5,285 nucleotides of DNA from Burkholderiales bacterium (lineage in GTDB: Bacteria; Pseudomonadota; Gammaproteobacteria; Burkholderiales; Burkholderiaceae_E). Below are positions 1-5,141 of this stretch, in pieces. The notes below the pieces were generated by a model. The model saw only the letters and a program-made list of their open reading frames with translations. It made no database searches and had not been told where the DNA came from. The stretch covers positions 1 to 5,285 of the forward strand of contig JAIYAG010000055.1 in the NCBI GenBank assembly GCA_027489195.1, read 5' to 3'. The first letter of the stretch is position 1, and every line of letters starts with the position of its first letter. The translations under genes were made by a program, and so were the position numbers.

Positions 1-524
1 GCGTCGCTCGCGATGCGCGGGCCGATCGCCGGGTCGGCGAGCAGCGCGTCGAGCACGCGGCTCGCCTGCCGCGGCCGGGTCTCGAAGTAGCGCGCGGGCG
101 AGCGGGCGAGCAGCGTGGCGTCCTGCCAGTTGTCGCGAGGATGGCGCAGCGCCGCGACCAGCCAGCCGCGGCGTGCCAGCGCCTCGGCCAGCCTGGCATG
201 GCCGAGCTCGCTGCCGCCGGTGCCGTGGCTGAGCAGCACGAGGCCGGCGGCGCGCGGCTCGGGCGGTGCGCCGATCGCGGCGCGCACCTCGAACGGGCCC
301 ATGGGCGTGGTCCGGGCGGGCGCGGCGGTCGGATACCAGAGCGCGACGGTGGTCGGTGCGGCCTCGCCCTCCCCGGACGGCACGGTGAACGAGCGCCAGC
401 CGACCTCGGCCGCGGCGGCCGGCGAGGGCAGTGCGGCGAGGAGCGGGAGGCCGACGAGGAGGGCGCGGACGGCGGTGCTCAGCCGGGTCGACAGGTCGGG
501 GCGGGCAGGGAAGAGGGCTGGCAT
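1..524 (-). CDS. Exported dienelactone-hydrolase-like alpha/beta hydrolase, C-terminus beyond window
   Basis: This partial gene gives 174 residues read leftward from an ATG at 524 and runs off the window at base 1. The N-terminus looks like a Sec signal peptide: arginines at 14 and 20, a hydrophobic stretch at about 21-38, and an alanine-rich cleavage zone near 36-39, so the product is probably periplasmic or secreted. The mature part starts like predicted dienelactone hydrolases (COG4188 type): a beta strand with ALWYPT near 61-66, then VLLSHGTGG at 96-104, which would form the oxyanion-hole region, then RHPRDN at 127-132. The nucleophile elbow (GxSxG), acid and histidine would lie in the missing part, so catalytic competence cannot be judged. 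No strong ribosome binding site precedes the ATG. It is on the same strand as cobC but 167 bases downstream of it, and no functional link to cobalamin is evident. The family call is fairly sure; the substrate is unknown. Confidence 0.8.
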   Translation of the reverse strand, partial: MPALFPARPDLSTRLSTAVRALLVGLPLLAALPSPAAAAEVGWRSFTVPSGEGEAAPTTVALWYPTAAPARTTPMGPFEVRAAIGAPPEPRAAGLVLLSHGTGGSELGHARLAEALARRGWLVAALRHPRDNWQDATLLARSPARYFETRPRQASRVLDALLADPAIGPRIASD

Positions 525-691
525 GGCGTGGGATTCCGGCAGTGGATGCCTGCAGTCTGCCGGGGTCCGCGTCGTGCCGGCGTCGTGCGTGCGACGAAGC
601 GACGCGGGCGCGGCGCCGGGCGCGGTGTCCGGCGACGGGTCGGTGGGACGCGCGGGCGCGCGGGCGCGCCGTCGCCCCGCGCCGTCGCCCG
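525..691. other. Intergenic region with short inverted and direct repeats
   Basis: This gap lies between the end of cobC and the start of the exported hydrolase. It holds no convincing gene. Repeats visible in it: CCGGCAG at 536-542 against CTGCCGG at 557-563 (14-base loop); CCGCGTCG at 567-574 against CGACGCGG at 600-607, with CGTCG/CGACG nested at 581-585 and 592-596; GGCGACGG at 631-638, complementary to CCGTCGCC at both 669-676 and 682-689; and a 12-base direct repeat GCGCCGTCGCCC at 666-677 and 679-690. The last pair could fold downstream of cobC, but no T-run follows on the minus strand, so it is not a classical terminator. At this GC content short repeats arise easily by chance. Confidence 0.5.
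536..563 (-). repeat. 7-bp inverted repeat just upstream of the hydrolase start
   Basis: CCGGCAG (536-542) and CTGCCGG (557-563) are perfect inverted copies with a 14-base loop. The structure ends 11 bases before the hydrolase ATG at 524. If transcribed it would sit in the 5' leader next to the expected ribosome binding position, where no good Shine-Dalgarno sequence is seen. A regulatory role is only inferred. Confidence 0.35.
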
Positions 692-1270
692 TCAGCGCTC
701 GCCCAGGGCCCAGCCGTCCGCGCCGCGGGTCAGCACCACCACCTCGCCGTAGTCGAACTTGGTCGCGCCGAAGCCCGACAGCGCCAGGCCGCGCAGCGAG
801 CGGGTCAGCACCTGGATGATGCCGGCATGCGTGACCACGATGACGTCGCCGTGCGGCGGCAGCGTCTCGACGAAGGCCGTGCCGCGCTCGGCCACCGCCG
901 CCAGCGACTCGCCGCCCGGCGGCACGTAGCGCACGATGTCGTCGCGCCAGGCGTCGATCTGGTCGCGCGGCACCTCCGACCAGGTCCCGCCCTCCCAGTG
1001 GCCGAAGTCCATCTCGCGCAGCCTCGCGTCGACGCGCGGCGCAGCGAACCCCGCGGCCTCGAGCCCGCGCGCCAGCCGCAGGCAGCGCGTCAGCGGGCTG
1101 CTGTAGACCGGCGCGTGGCGCGGCAGGCGCAGCGGCAGCAGCCCGAGCAGCTCCTCGAGGTGTGCATCGACGATCGGCACGTCGCTCGCGCCGTAGCAGT
1201 GGCCCGGCGGCACGTCCGGCTTCGGATGCCGGACCAGCCACAGCCTCGCGGTCGTGTCCCCGTGGCTCAC
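692..1270 (-). CDS. cobC: Alpha-ribazole phosphatase (histidine phosphatase family), CobC
   Basis: The gene encodes 192 residues of the histidine phosphatase (phosphoglycerate-mutase-like) superfamily. The LVRH signature at 12-15 gives the phospho-acceptor His15 with Arg14; Arg62 in SSPLTRC, Glu86 in LREMDFGHWEG and His148 in VVTHAG complete the expected active site. The segment GHCYGASDVP (23-32) after the RHP motif is typical of CobC rather than of glycolytic mutases. CobC removes the 5' phosphate from alpha-ribazole phosphate or from adenosylcobalamin phosphate, at the last step of cobalamin assembly. The start is a GTG overlapping the cobS stop as GTGA, preceded by GAGGAG at good spacing, so the two genes are very likely translated in a coupled way. 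Length is normal for the family. Its position directly after cobS supports the name. Confidence 0.93.
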   Translation of the reverse strand: MSHGDTTARLWLVRHPKPDVPPGHCYGASDVPIVDAHLEELLGLLPLRLPRHAPVYSSPLTRCLRLARGLEAAGFAAPRVDARLREMDFGHWEGGTWSEVPRDQIDAWRDDIVRYVPPGGESLAAVAERGTAFVETLPPHGDVIVVTHAGIIQVLTRSLRGLALSGFGATKFDYGEVVVLTRGADGWALGER

Positions 1271-2103
1271 TGCTCCTCCTCGGTGTCGTCCGGGTCGAAG
1301 GCCGGCTCGACCGTCGGATGCAGGTCGAGCACGGCGAGCATGCCGAGCAGGAAGGCGACCTCCGCCACCTGCTGGACGGCGCCCAGGCAGTCGCCGGTGT
1401 AGCCGGCGAGACGCTTGGCGATCATCCGGCGCATGAGCGCGGTCGCGAGCAGCGCGAGCGCGGCCCCCACCGCCACCGGCGTCGCGTCGCCCGTCCACAG
1501 GCTGAGCACGACCGCGGGCGCGGCTGCGATCGCGAGCGCCACGAGCGTGTCGAAGGCCGTCAGGTTCCGGGCGACCGGCTTGGCCTTGGCGTCGTCCTCC
1601 TCGCGGGCGTAGCGCAGGCTCGCCATCACCAGCACCGCGCAGCCGCGCGAGACGGCCGCCGCGCAGAGCAGCGTCACCACGACCCAGTCGGTGTCGACGT
1701 GCGCCAGCGTCTCGAAGCGCAGCAGCAGCAGCGTGCCGACGCCGATCGCGCCGTACGCGCCGATCCGCGAGTCGCGCATGATCGCCAGCGTGCGCTCGCG
1801 GTCGTTCTCGCCGCCGAAGCCGTCGCAGAAATCCGCCCAGCCGTCCTCGTGGAAGGCGCCGGTCAGCAGCAGACCGGCGGCCAGCGCGAGCAGCACCGAG
1901 ACCGGATGCGGCAGCACGGTGCTCGCCGCGACGTAGACCAGCGACTGGCCGAGCGCCACCAGCAGGCCCACCAGCGGGAAGTAGCGGGTGGCACGGCCCA
2001 GCCATGACTCGTCCCAGCCCATCCACGCGGCGAGGCGACCGGTGACGGGAATGCGGCTGTAGAACTGGACGGCGACGAGGAAGAGGCGCAGTTGGCGTGT
2101 CAT
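1267..2103 (-). CDS. cobS: Adenosylcobinamide-GDP ribazoletransferase (cobalamin synthase), CobS
   Basis: The gene encodes 278 residues. CobS is an inner-membrane protein that joins adenosylcobinamide-GDP to alpha-ribazole (or its phosphate), giving adenosylcobalamin (or its phosphate) and GMP. Family motifs are present in order: QFYSRIPV near 13-20, ARYF-like RYFPLVG at 40-46, the acidic GAFHEDGWADFCDGFGG segment at 82-98 (metal-binding aspartates), DSRIGAYGAIG at 111-121, and GYTGDCLGA at 234-242. Hydrophobic segments at about 44-64, 68-84, 118-130, 140-160, 186-203, 208-223 and 246-260 fit a polytopic membrane protein. The short acidic C-terminal tail (DPDDTEEEQ) overlaps the ribosome binding site of cobC. 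The ATG at 2103 starts right before the conserved N-terminal region; its ribosome binding site is weak. It faces away from the aldolase gene across 174 bases, so it must have its own promoter, separate from cobT. Confidence 0.95.
   Translation of the reverse strand: MTRQLRLFLVAVQFYSRIPVTGRLAAWMGWDESWLGRATRYFPLVGLLVALGQSLVYVAASTVLPHPVSVLLALAAGLLLTGAFHEDGWADFCDGFGGENDRERTLAIMRDSRIGAYGAIGVGTLLLLRFETLAHVDTDWVVVTLLCAAAVSRGCAVLVMASLRYAREEDDAKAKPVARNLTAFDTLVALAIAAAPAVVLSLWTGDATPVAVGAALALLATALMRRMIAKRLAGYTGDCLGAVQQVAEVAFLLGMLAVLDLHPTVEPAFDPDDTEEEQ
1276..1281 (-). promoter_or_regulatory. Ribosome binding site of cobC, inside the end of cobS
   Basis: GAGGAG lies 5 bases before the GTG start of cobC at 1270. 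The same bases encode the glutamates near the C-terminus of CobS, so this site both encodes the CobS tail and recruits ribosomes for cobC. It is the main support for the GTG start. Confidence 0.7.
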
Positions 2104-2131
2104 CGAGGGCCCGGCACAGGGCGCGGGCGAC

Positions 2132-2210
2132 CGATGGTACCGCGACCCCGGCGCGCGGCCGTGCGAAACGGAACGCGCGCCGGGGCACCGTGGGGCCGCT
2201 GCTACCATCG
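2132..2210. repeat. Nested long inverted repeat between the divergent genes
   Basis: There are three nested layers. The outer arms are CGATGGTA (2132-2139) and TACCATCG (2203-2210). The middle arms are CCCCGGCGCGCG (2146-2157) and CGCGCGCCGGGG (2174-2185), a perfect 12-bp match. The apex is CCGT (2159-2162) and ACGG (2168-2171) closing a GCGAA loop. The core (2146-2185) could form a very stable hairpin or cruciform. The outer arms coincide with the two -10-like hexamers, so the core would lie between the two promoters; it could affect promoter opening, bind a regulator, or be incidental. Confidence 0.6.
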
Positions 2211-2225
2211 CACGACGGATCATCC

Positions 2226-2239
2226 GCGCCGCGCGGCGC
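2226..2239. repeat. 14-bp perfect palindrome in the aldolase leader
   Basis: GCGCCGCGCGGCGC is identical to its reverse complement. It lies just downstream of the inferred rightward transcription start, directly after the CGGAT-C-ATCCG near-palindrome and directly before the eight-C run. The position would suit an operator, but such G/C palindromes are not rare at this base composition. Confidence 0.4.
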
Positions 2240-2265
2240 CCCCCCCGCGACCGCGCCGGCCCCAC

Positions 2266-2272
2266 AGGGAGA
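2266..2272 (+). promoter_or_regulatory. Ribosome binding site of the aldolase gene
   Basis: AGGGAGA lies 5 bases before the ATG at 2278. It decides that ATG over the open frame continuing further upstream, which would otherwise run through the inverted repeat and the cobS side of the intergenic region. Confidence 0.75.
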
Positions 2273-2277
2273 CAGCC

Positions 2278-3051
2278 ATGAGAGACAACCCCGTCCGCCC
2301 GGCGGTGCTGGCCGGCGAGCCGGTCGCCGGCGCGATGGTCTTCGAGTTCTTCACGCCCGGCATCGCGACGCTGCTCGCGCAGGCCGGCTGCCGCTACGCG
2401 ATCTACGACATGGAGCACACCGGGCTCTCGTTCGAGACGCTCAAGTGGCTGTACGCGACCCACCGCGGCCTCGCGATCGAGCCGATGGTGCGGGTGCCGC
2501 GCGGCGAGTACACCTACATCGCGCGGGCGCTCGACGTCGGCGCCACCGGCGTGATGGTGCCGATGGTCGAGTCCGCCGAGCAGGCGCGGCACATCGTCGA
2601 ATGCGCCTGGTACCCGCCGCACGGCCGGCGCGGCGCCGCCTTCGGCTTCGCGCACGACGACTTCGACACCGGCCCGCCGGCCGCGAAGATGCCGCGGCTG
2701 CGCGCCCGCACGCTGCTGATCGCGCAGATCGAGACCGAGCGCGGCCTCGCCGAGGTCGACGCGATCGCCGCGGTCGACGGCATCGACGTGCTGTGGGTCG
2801 GCCATTTCGACCTGACCAACTTCATGGGCATCCCGGGCGCCTTCGACGATGCGCGCTTCGAGGCCGCGATGAAGCGGGTGGCCGCCGCCGCGCACGCCCA
2901 CGGCAAGGCGCTCGGCTTCATGGCGACCGATGCGCGCTGGATCGAGCGCGTGCAGGCCTGGGGCTACACGATGATCGCGGTCGGCACCGACTTCGGCCTG
3001 ATGGTGGCCGGCGCCAAGCAACTCACCGGTCTCGTCGGAGCCCGCCCGTGA
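2278..3051 (+). CDS. HpcH/HpaI-type class II aldolase (aldolase/citrate lyase family)
   Basis: The gene encodes 257 residues, normal for HpcH/HpaI (2-dehydro-3-deoxyglucarate aldolase, 4-hydroxy-2-oxoheptanedioate aldolase) enzymes. These metal-dependent cytosolic TIM-barrel enzymes split hydroxylated 2-oxo acids, usually into pyruvate plus an aldehyde. Visible markers: YDMEHTGLS at 43-51 with the catalytic His47; Arg72 in MVRVPRG; the GATGVMVPMVES strand at 88-99; AQIETERG at 149-156 with metal-ligand Glu152; and VGHFDLTN at 174-181 with metal-ligand Asp178. The usual GPxDL sequence has His in place of Pro at 176; from memory this form recurs in a subgroup of the family. A strong Shine-Dalgarno sequence precedes the ATG. 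The stop overlaps the GTG start of the dehydrogenase, so the two are translated together. The exact substrate cannot be named from the sequence. Confidence 0.88.
   Translation: MRDNPVRPAVLAGEPVAGAMVFEFFTPGIATLLAQAGCRYAIYDMEHTGLSFETLKWLYATHRGLAIEPMVRVPRGEYTYIARALDVGATGVMVPMVESAEQARHIVECAWYPPHGRRGAAFGFAHDDFDTGPPAAKMPRLRARTLLIAQIETERGLAEVDAIAAVDGIDVLWVGHFDLTNFMGIPGAFDDARFEAAMKRVAAAAHAHGKALGFMATDARWIERVQAWGYTMIAVGTDFGLMVAGAKQLTGLVGARP
3037..3040 (+). promoter_or_regulatory. Ribosome binding site supporting the GTG start of the dehydrogenase
   Basis: GGAG sits 7 bases before the GTG at 3048, within the end of the aldolase gene. No ATG occurs near the start of the dehydrogenase frame, so this site and the GTGA overlap fix the start. 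Confidence 0.65.
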
Positions 3052-4055
3052 GCGCCCGCCCGAAGCTCAAGGTCGGCCTGACCCGCGACCTGCTGACCCC
3101 GTCCGGCGACCCCTCGTTCGGCCGCGGCCCGCTCGCGCTGCTCGACGCCGAGCCGTCGATCGACTGGGAGTTCATCCCCGAGTCGGCCACCTCGATCACG
3201 CCCGACATCGCCGCCCGCTACGACCTGCTCTACGTGAACTCGCTGCCGGTCACCCGTGAGTCGGTGTCGCGCGCCGACCGCCGCGTGCGGCTGATCGCGC
3301 GGCACGGCGTGGGCTACGACTCGGTCGACGTGCCGGCGATGACCGAGGCCGGCGTCGTGGTGACCAACACGCCGGTGGCGATCCGCCGGCCGGTGTCGGT
3401 GGCCGTGCTGACGATGCTGTTCGCGTTCGCCGGGCGGCTCTTCGCCAAGGACCGGCTGACGCGTGCCGGCCGCTGGAACGAGCGCACCGGCCACATGGGG
3501 CTGGGCCTCACCACCCGCACGCTCGGCGTGATCGGCGTGGGCGGCATCGGCGCCGAACTGCTGACGCTCGCGCGGCCGTTCGGCTGGCGCATGCTCGCGG
3601 CCGACCCCTACGTGCCTGCCGCGACGATCGCCGGCTTCGGCGCGACGCGCCTGCCGCTCGACGAGATGCTGCCGCAATGCGACTTCGTCGTGTCCGTCTG
3701 CATCCTGAACGACGAGACGCGGCACCTGATGAACGCGGCGCGCTTCGCGCGGATGAAGCGCGAGGCCTTCTTCGTCAACCTCGCGCGCGGCCCGGTGGTC
3801 GACGAGCGTGCGCTGATCGACGCGCTGCGCGCGGGCACGATCGCCGGCGCCGGCCTGGACGTGTTCGAGCAGGAACCCGTCGATCCGGCGAACCCGCTGC
3901 TGTCGATGGACAACGTGATCGTGACGCCGCACGCGCTGTGCTGGACCGACGAATGCTTCGATGCGATCGCACGCGAGGGGCTGGGCTGCGTGGCCGCGTT
4001 CGCGCGCGGCGAGCCGCCGAAGTCGATGGTCAACCCGCAGGCCTGGAGAGGCTGA
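3048..4055 (+). CDS. NAD-dependent D-2-hydroxyacid dehydrogenase family protein
   Basis: The gene encodes 335 residues of the D-isomer 2-hydroxyacid dehydrogenase family (SerA/glycerate dehydrogenase type), without a C-terminal ACT domain. The substrate-binding domain includes ARHGVGYDSVD (84-94) and VVTNTP (104-109). The Rossmann domain has GVGGIG at 163-168 and an acidic Asp186 in AADPY after the second strand, which favours NAD over NADP. The catalytic triad is visible: Arg247 in NLARGPVVDE, Glu276 in DVFEQEP and His295 in TPHALCWTDE, with Arg-to-Glu spacing of 29 as in E. coli SerA. It would reduce a 2-oxo acid or oxidise a D-2-hydroxy acid in the cytosol. The GTG start overlaps the aldolase stop, which suggests that both act on one pathway, for example handling a product of the aldol cleavage. 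It is not assigned to serA, because it lacks the regulatory domain and has this partner. Confidence 0.9.
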   Translation: MSARPKLKVGLTRDLLTPSGDPSFGRGPLALLDAEPSIDWEFIPESATSITPDIAARYDLLYVNSLPVTRESVSRADRRVRLIARHGVGYDSVDVPAMTEAGVVVTNTPVAIRRPVSVAVLTMLFAFAGRLFAKDRLTRAGRWNERTGHMGLGLTTRTLGVIGVGGIGAELLTLARPFGWRMLAADPYVPAATIAGFGATRLPLDEMLPQCDFVVSVCILNDETRHLMNAARFARMKREAFFVNLARGPVVDERALIDALRAGTIAGAGLDVFEQEPVDPANPLLSMDNVIVTPHALCWTDECFDAIAREGLGCVAAFARGEPPKSMVNPQAWRG

Positions 4056-4109
4056 GGCGGGGCGGGGCGGGGCGGGCGCGGGCGGCCTGCGCCGGGCCGG
4101 CCTCCGGGC
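4056..4109 (+). other. Convergent gap with G-quadruplex-forming G runs
   Basis: This 54-base gap separates the stops of the dehydrogenase (plus) and the PLP enzyme (minus). It holds G-runs at 4059-4062, 4064-4067, 4069-4072, 4074-4076 and 4080-4082; the first four are separated by single C bases, so it fits the canonical intramolecular G-quadruplex pattern. The GGGGC unit is repeated three times. A weak hairpin CGGCC (4083-4087) with GGCCG (4095-4099) follows, without a T-run. The quadruplex would form on the plus strand and in the 3' end of the aldolase-dehydrogenase mRNA, where it might slow RNA polymerase. Confidence 0.6.
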
Positions 4110-5141
4110 TCAGTCGGCGAGCAGCCGCGCCCGGTCCGCGTCAGACAGGTTCCCCCCGCACAGCACCGTCGCCACGCGCGCGCCCTCGAAGCGCGCGCGG
4201 TGCGCGACGAGCGCCGCCAGGCCGACCGCGCCCGAGGGCTCGAGCAGCAGCCCGGCGTGCGCGAGGGCGAGGCGCATCGCCGCGACGATGTCGGCGTCGT
4301 CGACGAGCAGCACCGCGTCGACGAGCCCGCGCAGGTCCGCCAGCGCCTCGGGCACCGGCACGCGGACCGCGATGCCGTCGGCGATGGTGTCGGCCCGCAG
4401 GGTCTCGACGACGCGGCCCTCGCGCAGGCTGTCGGCCATCGACGGCGCGCCGCGCGCGCAGACCGCCACCACGCGCGTCGCCGGGGACGCCGCCTTGAAC
4501 CAGCGGGCGATGCCCGCGAGCATCGCGCCGTTGCCCAGCGGCACCAGCACGTGGTCGAACGCGTCGCCGCGCGCCAGCAGCTCGACCGCGATCGAGCCGT
4601 GCCCCTCGGAGACCTCGGCCTCGCGGCCGTCCTCGATCCAGCGCGCCCCGTGCGCGGCGGCCCAGGCGCGCGCCGCTGCCTTGGCCGTGTCGAAGTCCTC
4701 GCCCTCGCGGCGCACCTCGGCGCCGAGCGCGGCCATCCGCGCGACCTTCAGCGGGTTGGCGTTGACCGAGGCATAGACGATCACCGGCATCCCGGCGCGC
4801 CGCGCCGCGTACGCCACGGCCTGGCCCCAGTTGCCGGCGCTCGCGCAGACGATCGGACCGCGCTCGCCTGCGGCCGCCATCGCGTCCATCAGCACCGACG
4901 CGCCGCGCCCCTTGAAGCTGCGGATCGGGTTGGCGGTCTCGACCTTGATCGTCAGCCGACAGCCGATCGCTTCGGAGAGCGGCTCGCAGTCGTACTGCGG
5001 CGTGTCGCGGAACTCGGGCGGCACGCGGTCGGCCGAGGCGGCGATCCGTTCCAGCGACAGGCGGGGCACAGCGGCGGCCGTGGCTGCGTTCCTTCCGTCG
5101 TGCATGCGATCGTCCCTCGGGTCGCTCATGGTCTCGCTCAC
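4110..5141 (-). CDS. Threonine-dehydratase-like PLP-dependent enzyme (fold type II)
   Basis: The gene encodes 343 residues from the GTG at 5141, or 331 from an ATG at 5105. It belongs to the tryptophan-synthase-beta-like PLP family, closest to threonine/serine dehydratases. Lys77 in NPIRSFKGRGA (71-81) is the PLP Schiff-base lysine; SAGNWGQ at 101-107 matches the substrate-binding loop; PLGNGAM at 201-207 stands where dehydratases carry a glycine-rich phosphate-binding loop; EPSGA at 301-305 and CGGN at 328-331 are the C-terminal family motifs. The phosphate loop is not the usual run of four glycines, and Trp replaces the common His in SAGNH, so it is a side branch rather than classical IlvA; no ACT-like regulatory domain is present. 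A dehydratase would give a 2-oxo acid plus ammonia, but substrate and even reaction type are inferred. It follows cobT with a GTGA overlap. Alternative ATG starts are at 5130 and 5105; the latter has the best ribosome binding site. Confidence 0.85.
   Translation of the reverse strand: MSETMSDPRDDRMHDGRNAATAAAVPRLSLERIAASADRVPPEFRDTPQYDCEPLSEAIGCRLTIKVETANPIRSFKGRGASVLMDAMAAAGERGPIVCASAGNWGQAVAYAARRAGMPVIVYASVNANPLKVARMAALGAEVRREGEDFDTAKAAARAWAAAHGARWIEDGREAEVSEGHGSIAVELLARGDAFDHVLVPLGNGAMLAGIARWFKAASPATRVVAVCARGAPSMADSLREGRVVETLRADTIADGIAVRVPVPEALADLRGLVDAVLLVDDADIVAAMRLALAHAGLLLEPSGAVGLAALVAHRARFEGARVATVLCGGNLSDADRARLLAD
5113..5118 (-). promoter_or_regulatory. Alternative ribosome binding site for a shorter PLP enzyme
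   Basis: GAGGGA on the minus strand lies 7 bases before the ATG at 5105-5103. It is a better Shine-Dalgarno than those before the GTG at 5141 or the ATG at 5130. If used, the enzyme loses 12 residues that show no family motif. This leaves the true start open. Confidence 0.45.

Larger units (their letters stand above)
2104..2277. promoter_or_regulatory. Divergent regulatory region between cobS and the aldolase operon
   Basis: This 174-base region must carry promoters for both directions. TACCAT appears once on each strand as mirror images: minus strand at 2139-2134 (about 30 bases before the cobS ATG) and plus strand at 2203-2208, there as TGCTACCAT, an extended -10 form. No good -35 hexamer is visible for either. 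With usual spacing, transcripts would start near 2127 (leftward, leader about 24 bases) and near 2215 (rightward, leader about 63 bases). Between them lies a 12-bp inverted repeat. Further right are CGGAT-C-ATCCG (2216-2226), a 14-bp palindrome (2226-2239) and a C8 tract (2239-2246). No cobalamin riboswitch consensus was recognised. The promoter calls are inference. Confidence 0.45.

Noticed and set aside
115..1402. Long plus-strand open frames opposite the hydrolase and cobC
   Set aside because: Their translations are arginine- and alanine-rich with no recognisable domains, and they lie antisense to genes with clear family motifs. High GC removes stop codons in shadow frames.
2104..2277. Cobalamin riboswitch upstream of cobS
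   Set aside because: Considered because cobS follows, but the B12-box consensus (GCCACTG-like) is absent on the minus strand and the inferred leader is only about 24 bases.
2104..3021. Minus-strand open frame extending cobS upstream through the aldolase gene
   Set aside because: The CobS family starts at the ATG at 2103. The upstream extension is low-complexity antisense of the aldolase and has no motif.
2097..3047. Plus-strand extension upstream of the dehydrogenase in the same frame
   Set aside because: It overlaps the well-supported aldolase in another frame and translates to Arg/Ala-rich sequence; the dehydrogenase homology begins at the GTG at 3048.
2964..3932. Minus-strand open frame opposite the dehydrogenase
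   Set aside because: It is His/Arg-rich with no domain, and is fully antisense to a gene with intact catalytic residues.
4083..4099. Intrinsic terminator between the convergent genes
   Set aside because: The stem is only 5 bp with a 7-base loop, and no T-run follows on either strand.
3677..4776. Plus-strand frames opposite or out of frame with the dehydrogenase end and the PLP gene
   Set aside because: Arg-, Ala- and Ser-rich translations without motifs; they cross two convincing genes and the convergent gap.
2278..5141. Insertion by a recognisable mobile element
   Set aside because: No transposase, integrase, tRNA end or flanking direct repeats were seen at the junctions, and codon and base composition look like those of the neighbours, so transfer cannot be shown from this window.
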